A DNA stretch of 64,000 nucleotides from Anderseniella sp963700895 (GCA_963700895.1 CAVOZI010000016.1:248001-312000), one strand, 5' to 3'. Counted from the stretch's first letter, positions 53,488 to 64,000 are shown. Numbers and translations: made by a program. The notes: generated by a model from the letters alone, not told the origin.

Positions 53488-56125
53488 TTACCCCGCCAGC
53501 ACCCGCGTGGTCGGGAAGGTGATGTCGATGCGCGTGCCCTTGCGCGGCTCGCTGGAGATCGAGAACCGCGCCCGGTTGGCTTCCACCAGCGCCTTGGTAA
53601 GCGGCAGGCCCAGCCCGGTGCCCTGCGCCTCGCGGCCCACCGTCTCGATGCGGCTGAACGGCTGCATCGCCTCGCGCAGCTGGTCCTCGTCCATGCCGAC
53701 GCCGGTGTCGGCCACCGACAGCAGCAATTCGCCCGCCCCGGTCATCTTGGCCGAAATGATCACCTGGCCGCCTGGGTCGGTGAACTTGATGCCGTTCGAG
53801 ATCAGGTTGAGGATCACCTGCTTCACCGAGCGCTGGTCCGCCACCACCTGCGGCAGTCCGGCGGCGATCGACTTGCGCAAGACCACCCGCGCGCCCGTTG
53901 CCTCGTTCTGCATCAGCTTCATGCAGGTGTCGGTGATGGCGCCGAGGTCCACCGAGGTGAAGTTGAGGTCAAGCTTGCCAGCTTCCACCTTCGACAGGTC
54001 AAGCAGGTCGTTGACCAGCGACAGCAGGTATTCGCCAGAGGTGTGAATGTCGTTCGCATAGCCTTCGTAGCGTTCGTTGCCGAGCTTGCCGAACTCGCCC
54101 TTTCGCATCACGTCGGAAAAACCAAGGATGGCGTTGAGCGGTGTGCGCAGTTCGTGGCTCATCCGGGCCAGAAACTCCGACTTCTGGCGGCTGGACTGTT
54201 CTGCCCGGTCGCGAGCGTCGCGCAGCTCGGCTTCGGTCTTCTTCCACTGGGTGATGTCGCGCAATACCGCGCAATAGGCCGAGGCGGGAATGCCGCTGAT
54301 GCCACCGCCAACCCGCCGCATGGTCAGAAACAGCGGCACCTCGCCGCCATCCTGCATGCGCGCCGTCACTTCCCTGCCCGAATTGAACAGGCTTGACAGC
54401 CCGCGGTCGCCAAGTGCCGCAACATAATCGCGCACCGTCTTTGCTGACGGCTTGTCCATGAGCCCGGCCAGCGGCGTGTCGATCACGCTCGCCGCATGCA
54501 CCCCGAACAGCGCTTCGGCTCCGGCGCTCATCCAGTTGATGTCACCGGTCTCGTTCAGGAAAACAACGCCGTCGCTGGCCGTATCGAGGATCGAGAACAG
54601 TTCATTGATGTCGACCGGCTGTTCAGCCTGCCGGTCGCTGGCTGACTGGCTTTCGATGCCGGTCTGAGGCTCTTCCGCATCGGTCTCCAGGTCTGGCGCC
54701 GCAGACGGCTGCGATATCGTCTCCGGTCCGGCTCCAACGGGTTCAATCGCGTCGTCTGGTGCGCCATGACTGTCTGGTTCGGGCGCCAGTTCGACCTGGG
54801 GGGGAGGTGGCGTTGCAGCCACCTTGACGGGTTCGCCGCTGGTAACGGCTTCCGCGGTGAGAATGGCCAGCGGCATGGCGCCGTCGTTCCAGGGAAAGGT
54901 CGACTTCTCCACCCGGATGCTGATGGTGTCACCGTCGCGGGTCAGCAACGCCACGCTGCCTGCCTTGCCCTCGACAGAGGCCACCGCAGCGGCAACGTCG
55001 TGCCGGGCGGCCAGGTCATCATCCGCCTCGTATCCCAGCAGCTGGGCCGCGGCAGCATTGCCATAGACCAGCTTGCCGCCCCGGTAGAGCAAGACCGCCC
55101 GCTTTACGGCCGACAGCGACTTGCGCACCACCGGTGAAACGTCAAAGCGGGTGGCCGGTGCGGCTGCCCGGCTGCCCGGCCGCGATGGTTCGTCTGGCTG
55201 GAATTCGGGCTTGCGCTGTTCAGGCGCCGCAACCGGCTCTCCGCCGGCAAGGCCTGCCGCCTCGATCGCCGCACGGATCGTTTCAAGGCTGCCCGCCGCG
55301 GACGGCCTTGACGGGGTCTCCTGAACTGCGCGTCCGGCAGGCGGTTGGGCCAACTGTCCGGACGGTGCGCTTGCAGCGGCGCCCGCCGGTGCTGACAGCC
55401 CCGCCTGCTGTTCCAGCATGCGCCGGTCCGTCACGTCCTCCAGCACCACGCTGAACCCGGCTGCTTCGTCGCCTGCTTCTCCCAGCCGGCGCGCCATCAG
55501 CCGGAAGTCGCGCATGCCAAAACCGGTCCTGAGCCGGGCGGACGCACCGGCCATGCCGGCCCGCGCCGCCCTTGCCATCAGGCTGTCTGCCACCTCGCCG
55601 CCGGTCATGGCGGCAAGGCTTTCCGGGGTCGAGCCGCGCCAGATGCCGCGTGCTGCGGCGTTGGCGAACCGCACCGCGCCGTCTGCGGCGCAGATGGCTG
55701 TCGCCACCGGCAGGCTTTCCAGCACGCCTGTCTGCAGCGCGGCAGTGCCGCCGTCGCCCCCGGTGGAATTGCCCGGCAGCCGGGTCTGACTCGCAAACCA
55801 GCAGCAGTCCGCTTCGGCCGTCAGCCAGCGCGTGGACATGCACCTCGGCGCTGAACGGCTCGTCGGACACCGCAGATGCGAATGAAATGACTTCCTGCCA
55901 GCTCTCGCCGCGTTTTACCTGCCGGGCCAGTTCCCGCACCCGGCCAACGCCGGGGTCGGTATCGTCGAACGGCATGTCGATAAGGTCGAACAGGCTGGAG
56001 CAGCCGAAGAACTGCACGCCGGCGGAGTTGGCCCACACCACGCGCATGCGCTCGCCGTCCCACAGCCAGGCAGGCGCGGTCAGCGTGTTGAGATCGTCCA
56101 GGCTTGGCGCGGTCGTCTGCGTCAC
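53488..56125 (-). CDS. PAS-domain sensor histidine kinase (one frame break)
   Basis: It starts at the ATG at 56123-56125 (MTQTTAPSLDDLNTLTAPAWLWDGERMRVVWANSAG, a first PAS domain). Near 55790 one extra base shifts the frame, and the main part continues to the end, about 879 residues in all. Further PAS domains follow (VLESLPVATAICAADGAVRFAN; ILDTASDGVVFLNETGDINWMSAG), then HisKA with the phospho-acceptor His in ARMSHELRTPLNAILGFSDVM. The ATPase domain has QVILNLISNGIKFTD, VADTGVGMDEDQ and GTGLGLPLTK. It lacks membrane segments and so is cytoplasmic. The layout resembles PleC/DivJ-group kinases of alphaproteobacteria; no response regulator is adjacent. Confidence 0.9.
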
Positions 56126-56434
56126 AACATATCCCCAGCGGGTCCGGCTGCCCTTGCAGGCAGACAGTATCGAATTCCCAGTTGCCGTCTGTTCTGACAG
56201 CCGGTGTTCCGCCCCACGCGGGACCCCGGTCTGGCCGCATCCATTTGTAGTCTAGTCCGGTTGCAAGCCATGCGTCCATGTCCTTGTTGCAGGCGCAGCA
56301 CGGGTGCGCCGGATTGGTCAAACTGGTACACCCAGGTGTCCCGCTTCGGCCAGCTGCCGCAAACGCGCATTGGTGTCTTGCAAAACCCGCGCCGTCGGCA
56401 TAGTTTGCGCGGCGCTGAACGACCGGTTCTTTGT

Positions 56435-56511
56435 GCAGGCGTAGCTCAGTTGGTTAGAGCGCCGGATTGTGGATCCGGAGGTCGTTGGTTCGAACCCATC
56501 CGCCTGTACCA
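56435..56511 (+). tRNA. tRNA-His (GTG), alphaproteobacterial type without G-1
   Basis: Acceptor GCAGGCG pairs with CGCCTGT, the anticodon arm is CCGGA-TTGTGGA-TCCGG with anticodon GTG, and CCA is encoded. The base before position 1 is T and the discriminator is A. Most bacteria encode G-1 opposite C73; many alphaproteobacteria have lost both, and this gene fits that group. Confidence 0.95.
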
Positions 56512-56694
56512 TCTATCTTCCATGATTTCCTTGTCATGCCGCCTGCCCGGACCGCCCGTCCGGGGCCCCGACCGTGGAATCGTGTTTCGCAAAGCAGGAT
56601 GGATAATGTGGCTGCAAACTGGACTCAGGCGCATTCACCGGCATAGGCTTCCAGTCTTCACGACACGTGAGAACAAGGGAGCTTGGAGTCCAAC

Positions 56695-57664
56695 ATGAAG
56701 AACATCCTGAAGTACACTCTCGCCGCTGCCGCTGTTGCTGCCATGTCGGTGGCTGCCTCGGCAGCCGAGCAGCGTTTTGTCTCCATCGGGACCGGTGGCG
56801 TGACCGGTGTGTACTATCCAACCGGCGGCGCCATCTGCCGCCTCGTCAACAAGGACCGCAAGGAGCACGGCATCCGCTGCTCGGTCGAATCGACCGGTGG
56901 TTCCGTCTACAACGTCAACACCGTTCGCGCCGGCGAGCTTGAGTTCGGCGTGGCCCAGTCCGACGTTCAGGACAATGCCTACAAGGGCATCGGCAAGTTC
57001 GCCGAGGCGGGCGCTTTCGAAAAGCTGCGCGCGGTGTTTTCTGTCCATCCCGAGCCGTTCACCATCATCGGCCGCGCCGGTTCCGGCATGAAGGGCTTCG
57101 AGGACCTCAAGGGCAAGCGTGTCAATGTCGGCAACCCCGGCTCCGGCCAGCGTGACACCATGGAAGTGGTCATGGCGGCGTTCGGCATGAAGATGGAAGA
57201 CTTTGCGCTGGCTGCAGAGCTGAAGGGCTCTGAAATGGCCCAGGCCCTGTGCGACGACAAGATCGACGTGATGATGTACACGGTCGGCCACCCGGCCGCC
57301 GCCATCACCGAGGCCGCCACCACCTGCGACATCGAACTTGTCCCGGTGCCAGGGTGAGCCGATCGACAAGCTGGTCGCCGACAACGCCTACTACCGCAAG
57401 GCCACCATTCCGGGCGGCATGTACAAGGGCAACCCGAACGACACGCCTACCTTCGGCGTGGGCGCCACCTTCGTGACGTCGGCTGACGTACCGGAAGACG
57501 TGGTCTACACCCTGGTCAAGGCGGTGTTCGACAACTTCGACGAATTCAAGAAACTGCACCCGGCCTTTGCCAACCTGAAGGAAGCCGAGATGATCAAGGA
57601 CGGCCTGTCCGCCCCGCTGCATCCCGGCGCCGAGAAGTACTACAAGGAACGCGGCTGGATGTAG
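56695..57664 (+). CDS. TAXI-family TRAP transporter solute-binding protein (one frame break)
   Basis: It starts at ATG 56695 with GGAG upstream. A signal peptide ends at AASAAE, followed by the TAXI start FVSIGTGGVTGVYYPTGGAICRLVN, SVESTGGSVYNVNTVRAGELEFGVAQSD, GFEDLKGKRVNVGNPGSGQRDTMEVV and DVMMYTVGHPAAAITEA. Near 57350 one extra C shifts the frame (VPVPG, stop); removing it gives VPVQGEPIDKLVADNAYYRKATIPGGMYKG, continuing to GAEKYYKERGWM at 57664. It is the periplasmic binding protein for the permease downstream; the ligand is unknown, possibly an organic acid given the kinases nearby. Confidence 0.92.
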
Positions 57665-57673
57665 GTCTGGTCC

Positions 57674-57720
57674 TCGCATGGGCGGGAAGGGATCACTCTT
57701 TCCGCCCATGCTCCTCATTT
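57674..57720 (+). terminator. Hairpin between binding protein and permease
   Basis: GCATGGGCGG (57676-57685) and CCGCCCATGC (57702-57711) form a perfect 10-bp stem extended by AAG/CTT, followed by TCCTCATTTTC. It probably acts as partial terminator or mRNA stabiliser so that more binding protein than permease is made. Confidence 0.6.
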
Positions 57721-57776
57721 TCATTCATCGATTTTCTTGATCCATTTGTGGCCGGCTTGAGCGGGAGGGCAAACCC

Positions 57777-60406
57777 ATGAGCACCGGAACGGGCAAGCTG
57801 TCGCAATCGGCGGCCGATATCGCTGCCGCGTCGGATACCGGCGGGCGCCAGCTCACCGGCTCGCTGGGACTGTTCGTGGCGCTGGTTGCGTTCACATGGT
57901 CATGCTTCCAGCTCTACATCGCCTCCGGAGTGCCGTTCTGGATAACCCAGCACCTCGGCATTCCGGCAGTGTTCAACAATACCGAATGCCCGCATCATCC
58001 ACCTGTCCTTCGCCATTGCGCTGGCGACGTTCTCGTATCCGCTGCTGCAGCGGTCTGCCCGCCATACCATTCCCTGGTACGACTGGCTGCTGGCGATCGT
58101 TGGCGTCGAGCTCGTGCCTTTACCTGCTGGTCTTCAAGGACGACATTGCAGCCCGCGCCGGCCTGCCGACGCAGGGCGACATCATCGCCTCGTCGCTGGG
58201 CCTGGTCTCGCTGGCCATCGCGGTTTTCCGCTCGCTTGGCCTGCCCATGCTGGTGGTGGCGGCGGTGTTCGTGTTCTACGTGTTCTTCGGCCATGTCGAC
58301 TGGCTGCCCGACGTGGTGCAGTGGAAGGGCGCGTCGTTCGGCAAGGCTCTGTGGCATTTCTGGATGCAGACCGAAGGCGTGTTCGGCGTGGCGCTCGGCG
58401 TGTCCGCCTCGATCATCTTCCTGTTCGTGCTGTTCGGCTCGCTGCTCGAGAAGGCGGGCGCGGGCAACTACTTCATCAAGCTCGCCTTCGCACTGCTCGG
58501 CCATATGCGCGGCGGCCCGGCCAAGGCCGCCGTGATGGCGTCGGCCATGTCGGGGCTTTATTCCGGCTCGTCGATCTCCAACGTGGTGACCACCGGCACA
58601 TTCACCATTCCCTTGATGAAACGCACCGGCTTCACAGCCGAAAAGGCTGGTGCCGTCGAGGTGGCTTCATCCACCAACGGCCAGCTTACCCCGCCGGTGA
58701 TGGGCGCCGCCGCCTTCCTGATCACCGAGTTCGTCGGCATCTCCTATCCGGAACTGATGATGAACGCCGTTCTGCCCGCCGCGATCTCCTACATCGCGCT
58801 GGTCTACATCGTGCACCTGGAGGCCTTGAAGCTGGGGCTTGAGGGGCTGAAGAAGCCGCCCGTGCGCATCACGCTGGCGCAAAAGCTGATCGGCGTGCTC
58901 ACCGGCTTTCTCGGCATGGCGGCCCTGGCGGTGGCGGTCTACTACGGCCTCGGCTGGGTCAAGACGGCCTTCCCCGGCATGACCCTGTGGGCAGGCATGG
59001 CGCTGTTCGTCGTGGCCTATCTCGTGCTCGTCACCATCGCGGCGAAGCGGCCCGACCTTGAAGTGGACGACCCCAACGCGCCGATGCTGGAACTGCCGCG
59101 CGCCGGCGAGGTGGCGCTCACCGGCCTGCACTTCCTGCTGCCCATCGTGATCTTGCTGTGGTGCATCCTGGTCGAGGGCCTGTCACCGGCCCTGTCGGCG
59201 TTCTGGGCCACCATGGCCATGACCTTCGTGGTGTTCACCCAGCATGCCATCAAGTCGGTCATCCGTGGCACGCCTTACCTCACCGCCGACCTGAAACAGG
59301 GCGCGCGCGACTTCTGGGAAGGCATGATTGCCGGCGCCCGCAACATGATCGCCATCGGCGTCGCCACCGGCGTTGCGGGCATCATCATCGGCACCGTCTC
59401 GCTCACCGGCATGCACCAGGTGATCGGCGAGTTCATCGAGTTCCTGTCCGGCGGCAACCTCATACTCATGCTGCTGCTGGTTGCGGTGATGAGCCTGATC
59501 CTCGGCATGGGGCTGCCGACCACCGCCAACTACATCGTGGTGTCGTCACTGATGGCGCCGGTGATCGTGTCCGTCGGCGCCCAGTCGGGCCTCGTGGTGC
59601 CGCTCGTCGCGGTGCACCTGTTCGTGTTCTATTTCGGCATCCTGGCCGACGACACGCCGCCGGTGGGCCTTGCCGCCTTCGCCGCTGCCGCCATTTCCGG
59701 CGGCGACCCTATCCGGACCGGCATCCAGGGCTTCACTTATGACATCCGCACGGCGCTGCTGCCGTTCCTGTTCATCTTCAACACCGAACTGCTGCTCATC
59801 GACGTGACCTGGTACAAGGCCATCTTCGTCGCCATCATCGCCACCATCGCCATGCTGCTGTTCGCCGCCGCCACGCAGGGCTTCTGGCTGGTGCGCAGCA
59901 AGTGGTGGGAAACCGTTGTCCTGCTGCTGATTGCCTTCACCCTGTTCCGGCCCGGCTTCTGGCTCGACCAGGTGCAGCCGCCCTACGACGAACGGCCCGG
60001 CACGCAGGTGATTGAACTTGCCGCCAGCCAGCCCGCCGGTGAGCCGATGCGGCTGGTCATCCAGGGGCCTGACTTCGACAATCCCGACAAGATCGTGCAG
60101 ACGACCCTGATGGCGAACCTTGCGCCCGAAGGCGATGGTGCTGCCCGTCTTGAGGGCGCAGGGTTGCTGGTGACGCCGGAGGGCGACGTGGCCAAGCTGG
60201 AAGAACCGATGGCTGGCACCCCGTTCTTCACCCGGTTCCAGATGTTCGACTTCTACGCCGACCAGCCGGTACAGGTCTTGCGCGCTGAAATTCCCGCTAG
60301 CCGTATGCCCAAGGAAGTGTTCTATATCCCGGCGCTGCTGCTGCTGGGTCTGGTGGTCTGGTCGCAGCGCCGCCGCCGTTTCGTCCCCGTAGCAAAGCCA
60401 GCCTGA
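57777..60406 (+). CDS. TRAP transporter fused permease, TAXI type (two frame breaks)
   Basis: It starts at ATG 57777 (MSTGTGKLSQSAADIA). The first helix region GSLGLFVALVAFTWSCFQLYIASGVPFWITQHLGIPAVFNNTE is followed by an extra T near 57985 and an extra G near 58107. Corrected, it reads ARIIHLSFAIALATFSYPLLQ to SCLYLLVFKDDIAARAG, and the frame is then open to 60406. The large-subunit part has AFALLGHMRGGPAKAAVMASAMSGLYSGSSISNVVTTGTFTIPLMKR, SSTNGQLTPPVMGAAAFLI and LILGMGLPTTANYIVVSSL. Small and large membrane subunits are in one chain, as is normal for TAXI systems. The soluble C-terminal extension (about 60000-60300) is less common. Confidence 0.92.
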
Positions 60407-61645
60407 ATGAACACGACAGATTTCCTGAAACAGCTGTGCGACGCTGCCATCGCCGCCGCCCAGCCGTCCGTCTGCCTGCCGGCCCACCTGCCCAGGCCAC
60501 CGAAGGGCCGCACCATTGTTGTCGGCGCCGGCAAGGCGTCCGCCGCCATGACCGCCGCAGTCGAGGCCAACTGGAACGGCACGCTCGAGGGCGTCGTGCT
60601 CACCCGCTATGGACATGGCGTCCCGTGCAAGCAGATCGAGATCGTCGAGGCCGCCCACCCGGTGCCCGACAAGGCAGGCTTCGATGCTGCCGCGCGCATT
60701 CACAAGCTGGTGCAGGGCCTCACCCGGGATGACCTTGTCCTGTGCCTGATATCCGGCGGTGGTTCGGCGCTGCTGACCGCGCCTGCAGACGGCATCACGC
60801 TTGAAGAAAAGCAGGCGGTAAACAAGGCGCTGCTGGCGTCAGGCGCGCCGATCGGCGAGATGAACTGCCTGCGCAAGCACCTCTCTGCCATCAAGGGCGG
60901 CAGGCTTGCCGCCGCAGCCCATCCGGCCCAGGTCGTGTCGCTGCTGATCTCCGACGTACCCGGCGACGACCCGTCCACCGTGGCGTCAGGCCCGACCGTG
61001 CCGGATCCGACCACGCGCGAGCAGGCGCTGGCCATTCTCGACAAGTACCGGCTGGACGTGGCGCCCTCGGTGCGCGCCTTCCTCAATTCGCCGGCTTCCG
61101 AAACGCCCAAGCCCGGCGATCCGGTGTTCGCCAACGCCGATACCCGCATGATCGCCACGCCGAAACTGTCCATCGATGCAGCGGCAAGGATTGCCCGCGA
61201 GGCCGGCTACACGGTGATCGACATGGGCGACGACCTGGAAGGTGAGTCGCGCGATGTCGGCGCCGCACACGCGAGGCTGGCGCTCGAAACGAAAGGTCCT
61301 GCCGTCATTCTGTCCGGCGGAGAAACCACCGTGACACTGAAGGGCACGGGCCGGGGCGGACGCAACGCCGAGTATGCGCTGGCGCTGGCCATTGGCTTGA
61401 ACGGAGCAAAGGGCATCTCGGCGGTGGCCATTGACACCGACGGCATCGACGGCTCGGAAGACAATGCCGGCGCGCGCGTGCTGCCGGACGTTCTGGCCCG
61501 CGCAACCGCCAAGGGCGTGGACGCGAAAGCGATGCTGGCCAACAATGATGCCTATGGCTTCTTCGAGGCGACCGGCGACCTGGTCATGACCGGTCCGACG
61601 CTGACCAACGTCAACGACTTCCGCGCCATCGTGATCGAGGGCTGA
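60407..61645 (+). CDS. gckA: Glycerate 2-kinase (MOFRL family)
   Basis: This encodes 412 residues, start directly after the permease stop with no gap, so certainly co-transcribed. GRTIVVGAGKASAAMTAAVE, LVLCLISGGGSALLTAPADGITLEEKQ, GEMNCLRKHLSAIKGGRLAAAAHPA and SDVPGDDPSTVASGPTVPDPTT are the conserved blocks. The MOFRL part has VILSGGETTVTLKGTGRGGRNAEYALA and IDTDGIDGSEDNAGA. The enzyme phosphorylates D-glycerate to 2-phosphoglycerate. Co-location with a TAXI transporter suggests use of a substrate broken down through glycerate. Confidence 0.93.
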   Translation: MNTTDFLKQLCDAAIAAAQPSVCLPAHLPRPPKGRTIVVGAGKASAAMTAAVEANWNGTLEGVVLTRYGHGVPCKQIEIVEAAHPVPDKAGFDAAARIHKLVQGLTRDDLVLCLISGGGSALLTAPADGITLEEKQAVNKALLASGAPIGEMNCLRKHLSAIKGGRLAAAAHPAQVVSLLISDVPGDDPSTVASGPTVPDPTTREQALAILDKYRLDVAPSVRAFLNSPASETPKPGDPVFANADTRMIATPKLSIDAAARIAREAGYTVIDMGDDLEGESRDVGAAHARLALETKGPAVILSGGETTVTLKGTGRGGRNAEYALALAIGLNGAKGISAVAIDTDGIDGSEDNAGARVLPDVLARATAKGVDAKAMLANNDAYGFFEATGDLVMTGPTLTNVNDFRAIVIEG

Positions 61646-61648
61646 CAA

Positions 61649-61713
61649 GCGCAACCCGAAAAGCGCAGTCCTCGCGAAAGCGGGGATCAAACCGGTTTTC
61701 GGGCAAGTTGCGC
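61649..61713. repeat. Intergenic palindrome (rhizobial type)
   Basis: Nested arms GCGCAA/TTGCGC and CCCGAAAA/TTTTCGGG enclose a smaller CTCGC stem; the AACCGGTTTTCGGG side resembles the repeat at 53358. It separates two convergent genes and could end transcription from both sides. Confidence 0.6.
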
Positions 61714-61721
61714 GCCCAAAA

Positions 61722-63000
61722 TCAATGGTCCAGTTGCGCCAATGCTCTGGCGAAGAAGTCTTCCGCACCGAAGTTGCCGGACTTGAGCGTGATGGCGAAC
61801 GTCTCTCCCTCGCGCTCCGCGAAGCACCACGGCACGCCGGGTGCGATTTCCCGGCCGATGCTCAAGCCGATCTACGCCAAGCCCTTGCGTGACGGCGCCC
61901 GACGTCTCGCCGCCCGCCACCACGAAACGGCGTACGCCCTGCCTGAAGCCTTCGCGCGCAAACTCGGCCAAGGCCTGTTCCACCACCGCGCCGGCCTTGT
62001 CGCGGCCGAGCTTTTGCTGGGCGGCAACAACCTCGGCAGGTTCGGCCGTCGCATAGACCAGCTTGTCCGCCTCGACAGGTTGCGCCCGCAGCCATGCCCG
62101 CGCGCCCTCGATCGCTTCACCGTTTGAGGCAAGCGCCACCGGGTCCAGTTTCCAGCTTGCCGCCGTCTTCGAATAAGCTGCTACCTGTGCCCTGGTCATC
62201 GCCGAGCACGAGCCTGACAACACCAGCCGGCCCTTGGCTGTTTCAGGATGTTCGATGCCACCCGCAGCGGCATCGATCAGCCCGCGGGCCTCCAGCAGCC
62301 TTGGCATGTCGAGCGCCAGCGCGCTGCCGCCCGTCACCAGAGCGAAGTCCTGCACGGCCGTGGCAATAGCCCCCAGGTCTTCCTGCCTGATTGCGTCCGG
62401 CACCACGTGCGCCACGCCTTCGCCGGCCAGTTCTGCCAGCCGGCTGCGGGTGGCGTTCGCCCCTTGCGACACGACGCGCCAGGGCAGATGCCCCACGTTT
62501 CCCTTCACCTGCGGCGCGAGCAGCCGCATCAGGTTCGAATCGCGCATCGGCGTTAGCGGGTGGTCCTTCATCGGGCTTTCCGCCAGCGGCACGTCGCCGA
62601 CGAACAGGTTGCCCATGTAGATCGACCGGCCGTTCTCCGGAAACGCCGGGCAGTAGATGGTCTGCCTGGCGTCCAGCCTTTTCATCAGCGCTTCTGCCAC
62701 CGGTCCGATATTGCCGTCCGGCGTCGAATCGAAGGTGGAGCAGTACTTCCAGTAGAGCTGCCGTGCGCCGCGGGCGAGCAGCCAGTCCGCCGCAGCCGAC
62801 GTGATCGCAAGGGCCTCGGCCACCGGCTCTGTCCGGCACTTCAGCGCGATAACCTCGAACGGTGCGGCGGCATCATGCGGCTCACCCGCAGCAGGCACGC
62901 CGATCCGCAGGCCCACCTTGTGGCCTGAGCGGGCAATGATCGCGGCAAGGTCGCTTGCCCCGGTGAAGTCGTCTGCAATGCACCCCAGTACCACGCTCAT
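61722..63000 (-). CDS. Four-carbon acid sugar kinase family protein (one frame break)
   Basis: It starts at the ATG at 62998-63000: MSVVLGCIADDFTGASDLAAIIARSGHKV is the OtnK/DUF1537 signature. TDP-type features follow: STFDSTPDGNIGPVAEALMKRL, YCPAFPENGRSIYMGNLFVGDVPLAESPMKDHPLTPMRDSNL, GGSALALDMP, VLSGSCSAMTRAQV and VVAGGETSGAVTQGLGVDRL. Near 61862 an extra G shifts the frame; without it the end reads SIGREIAPGVPWCFAEREGETFAITLKSGNFGAEDFF to a stop at 61722. Family members phosphorylate four-carbon sugar acids or 3-oxo acids such as oxo-tetronates. It is divergent from the PfkB kinase. Confidence 0.9.
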
Positions 63001-63088
63001 GCGTCCCCGCCTCTTGTATGCCTGATGGCCGCACGGCATGGTGCCGGGGCGCATCTAATTCCTCGAATCCGGCAAAGCATACAAATCC

Positions 63089-64000
63089 ATGGCACGCAAG
63101 GCACTGACCCTCGGCTCCGCCGTCATCGACATCATTGTCACCATCGAGCCCGACCGCATCGAGCAGATGCAGATGCGCAATGCCGACACCTCGTTCCTGC
63201 TGGTCGAGGAAGGCCGCAAGGTCGATGCCGAAAGCATCACCCGGCACATCGGCGGCGGCGGCGTCAACACCGCCGTGGCGCTGGCCCGGCTGGGCTTCGA
63301 CACCGCAACGCTGGTCAAGACCGGCGACGACCGCAACCGCGAGGACGTCACCACGCGGCTGGCGGAAGAAGGCGTCAGTCTCGACCATGTGCTGACGGAC
63401 CCCCGTCTCGCCACCGGTTCGTCGGTGCTGATTTCCTCGCACGACCGCAATGCCGGTATTTTCACGGCGCGCGGCGCCAACACTGCCCTCAAGCGCGAGG
63501 ATCTTGTCCAAAGCGCGTTCGAGCGCGATCTGGTGTTCGTCTCCGGCCTGTCCAACGAGTCCGCCGATTGCTTCCCGGACGTGGTGGAAATGGCTCATGC
63601 GGCAGGCAGCAAGGTTGCAGTCAACCCCGGCATCCGGCAGCTGTCGTCGCGGGCAGAAGGCTTCTTCGCCTGCCTTGCCAGGATTTCCATTCTCACCCTC
63701 AACCGCGTTGAGGCGGAGCAGCTCATTGCCCGCCTGATCGCGCAGGGCATCGCCGACCAGCAGGCGAAGTTGAAGCCCACCGGCAATCCAGCCTCGCTGA
63801 TCGACCGGGGGCTGACGGCGGGCGGCTTCACGCTGCCGTTCGATTCGTGGGTGCGCGCCATGACCTCGCTGGGGGTGGGCATGCTGGTGGTGACCAACGG
63901 CGCCGACGGCGCCTATGTCGGCACCCGCGAGGCGATCTGGCATTGCACCGTGCCGAAGGTGAAGGTCGCCGGTACGGCTGGCGCAGGCGATGCCTTCGCC
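63089..64000 (+). CDS. PfkB-family carbohydrate kinase, partial (runs off right edge)
   Basis: From ATG 63089 the frame is open to the end of the window (304 residues). It has ALTLGSAVIDIIVTIE at the start, the sugar-binding HIGGGGVNTAVALARLGFDTATLVKTGDDRN and the middle segment GSSVLISSHDRNAGIFTARGANTAL. The signature GMLVVTNGADGAYV follows, and VAGTAGAGDAFA has the catalytic Asp and anion hole. This is the ribokinase fold. The substrate could be a sugar or sugar acid of the same pathway as the neighbouring kinases. The ribosome site is weak. Only the last helix or two should be missing. Confidence 0.9.
   Translation, partial: MARKALTLGSAVIDIIVTIEPDRIEQMQMRNADTSFLLVEEGRKVDAESITRHIGGGGVNTAVALARLGFDTATLVKTGDDRNREDVTTRLAEEGVSLDHVLTDPRLATGSSVLISSHDRNAGIFTARGANTALKREDLVQSAFERDLVFVSGLSNESADCFPDVVEMAHAAGSKVAVNPGIRQLSSRAEGFFACLARISILTLNRVEAEQLIARLIAQGIADQQAKLKPTGNPASLIDRGLTAGGFTLPFDSWVRAMTSLGVGMLVVTNGADGAYVGTREAIWHCTVPKVKVAGTAGAGDAFA

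Noticed and set aside
55821..56321. Minus-strand frame starting MTNPAHPCCACNKDMDAW
   Set aside because: It overlaps the histidine kinase start in another frame, has no ribosome site and no family resemblance beyond its first residues.

Overview
The window looks like a piece of a GC-rich alphaproteobacterial chromosome, most likely Hyphomicrobiales (Rhizobiales) or a close relative. Four things point there: the core gene order murA, DUF2948, hisD, UPF0262, phosphatase, maf, yacG, tRNA-Phe; a tRNA-His with no encoded G-1 and with A73; rhizobial-type intergenic palindromes around AACCGGTTTTCC; and TAXI-type TRAP transport genes.

Left part (about 1-38800) behaves as accessory DNA. It ends at a tyrosine integrase next to the 3' end of tRNA-Phe, the classic layout of an integrated genomic island; the far end of the island is not visible. 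It holds small secreted proteins, a lone Flp pilin and five decayed gene tails that still encode a VPLPA-CTERM (exosortase) sorting end plus hairpin. It also has a pair of structured intergenic repeats, a small overlapping gene cassette cut by an IS5 element, and an outer-membrane barrel protein beside a large low-complexity secreted protein. An operon encodes a covalent-flavin oxidoreductase and a homocysteine methyltransferase, with a divergent GlxA-type regulator. Between 13 and 34.5 kb lies a striking set of class III nucleotide cyclase and TolB-like/TPR proteins: four intact cyclases, one cyclase remnant, and one winged-helix TolB-TPR regulator. Mixed among them are chimeric gene remnants (msrA fused to a flavin oxidoreductase tail, a methyltransferase fused to LysR), IS21 remains, two serine recombinases and an IS630 copy that splits the integrase just before its catalytic tyrosine.

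Right part (38804-64000) is mostly core. A minus-strand run covers cell-wall, histidine and housekeeping genes. Then come tRNA-Thr, a TrkH potassium transporter, an amidase, an AsmA-like/MoaE/nuclease operon, acetoacetyl-CoA synthetase, a PAS histidine kinase and tRNA-His. Last is a catabolic cluster: TAXI binding protein, fused TRAP permease, glycerate 2-kinase, four-carbon acid sugar kinase and a PfkB kinase that runs off the right edge.

Nine core genes between 42 and 62 kb are interrupted by single-base frame changes, nearly all apparent insertions, while the long genes of the island are clean. Because these are housekeeping genes with every motif preserved, I read most of the breaks as sequence or assembly errors and annotate the full-length genes, giving the approximate position of each break.
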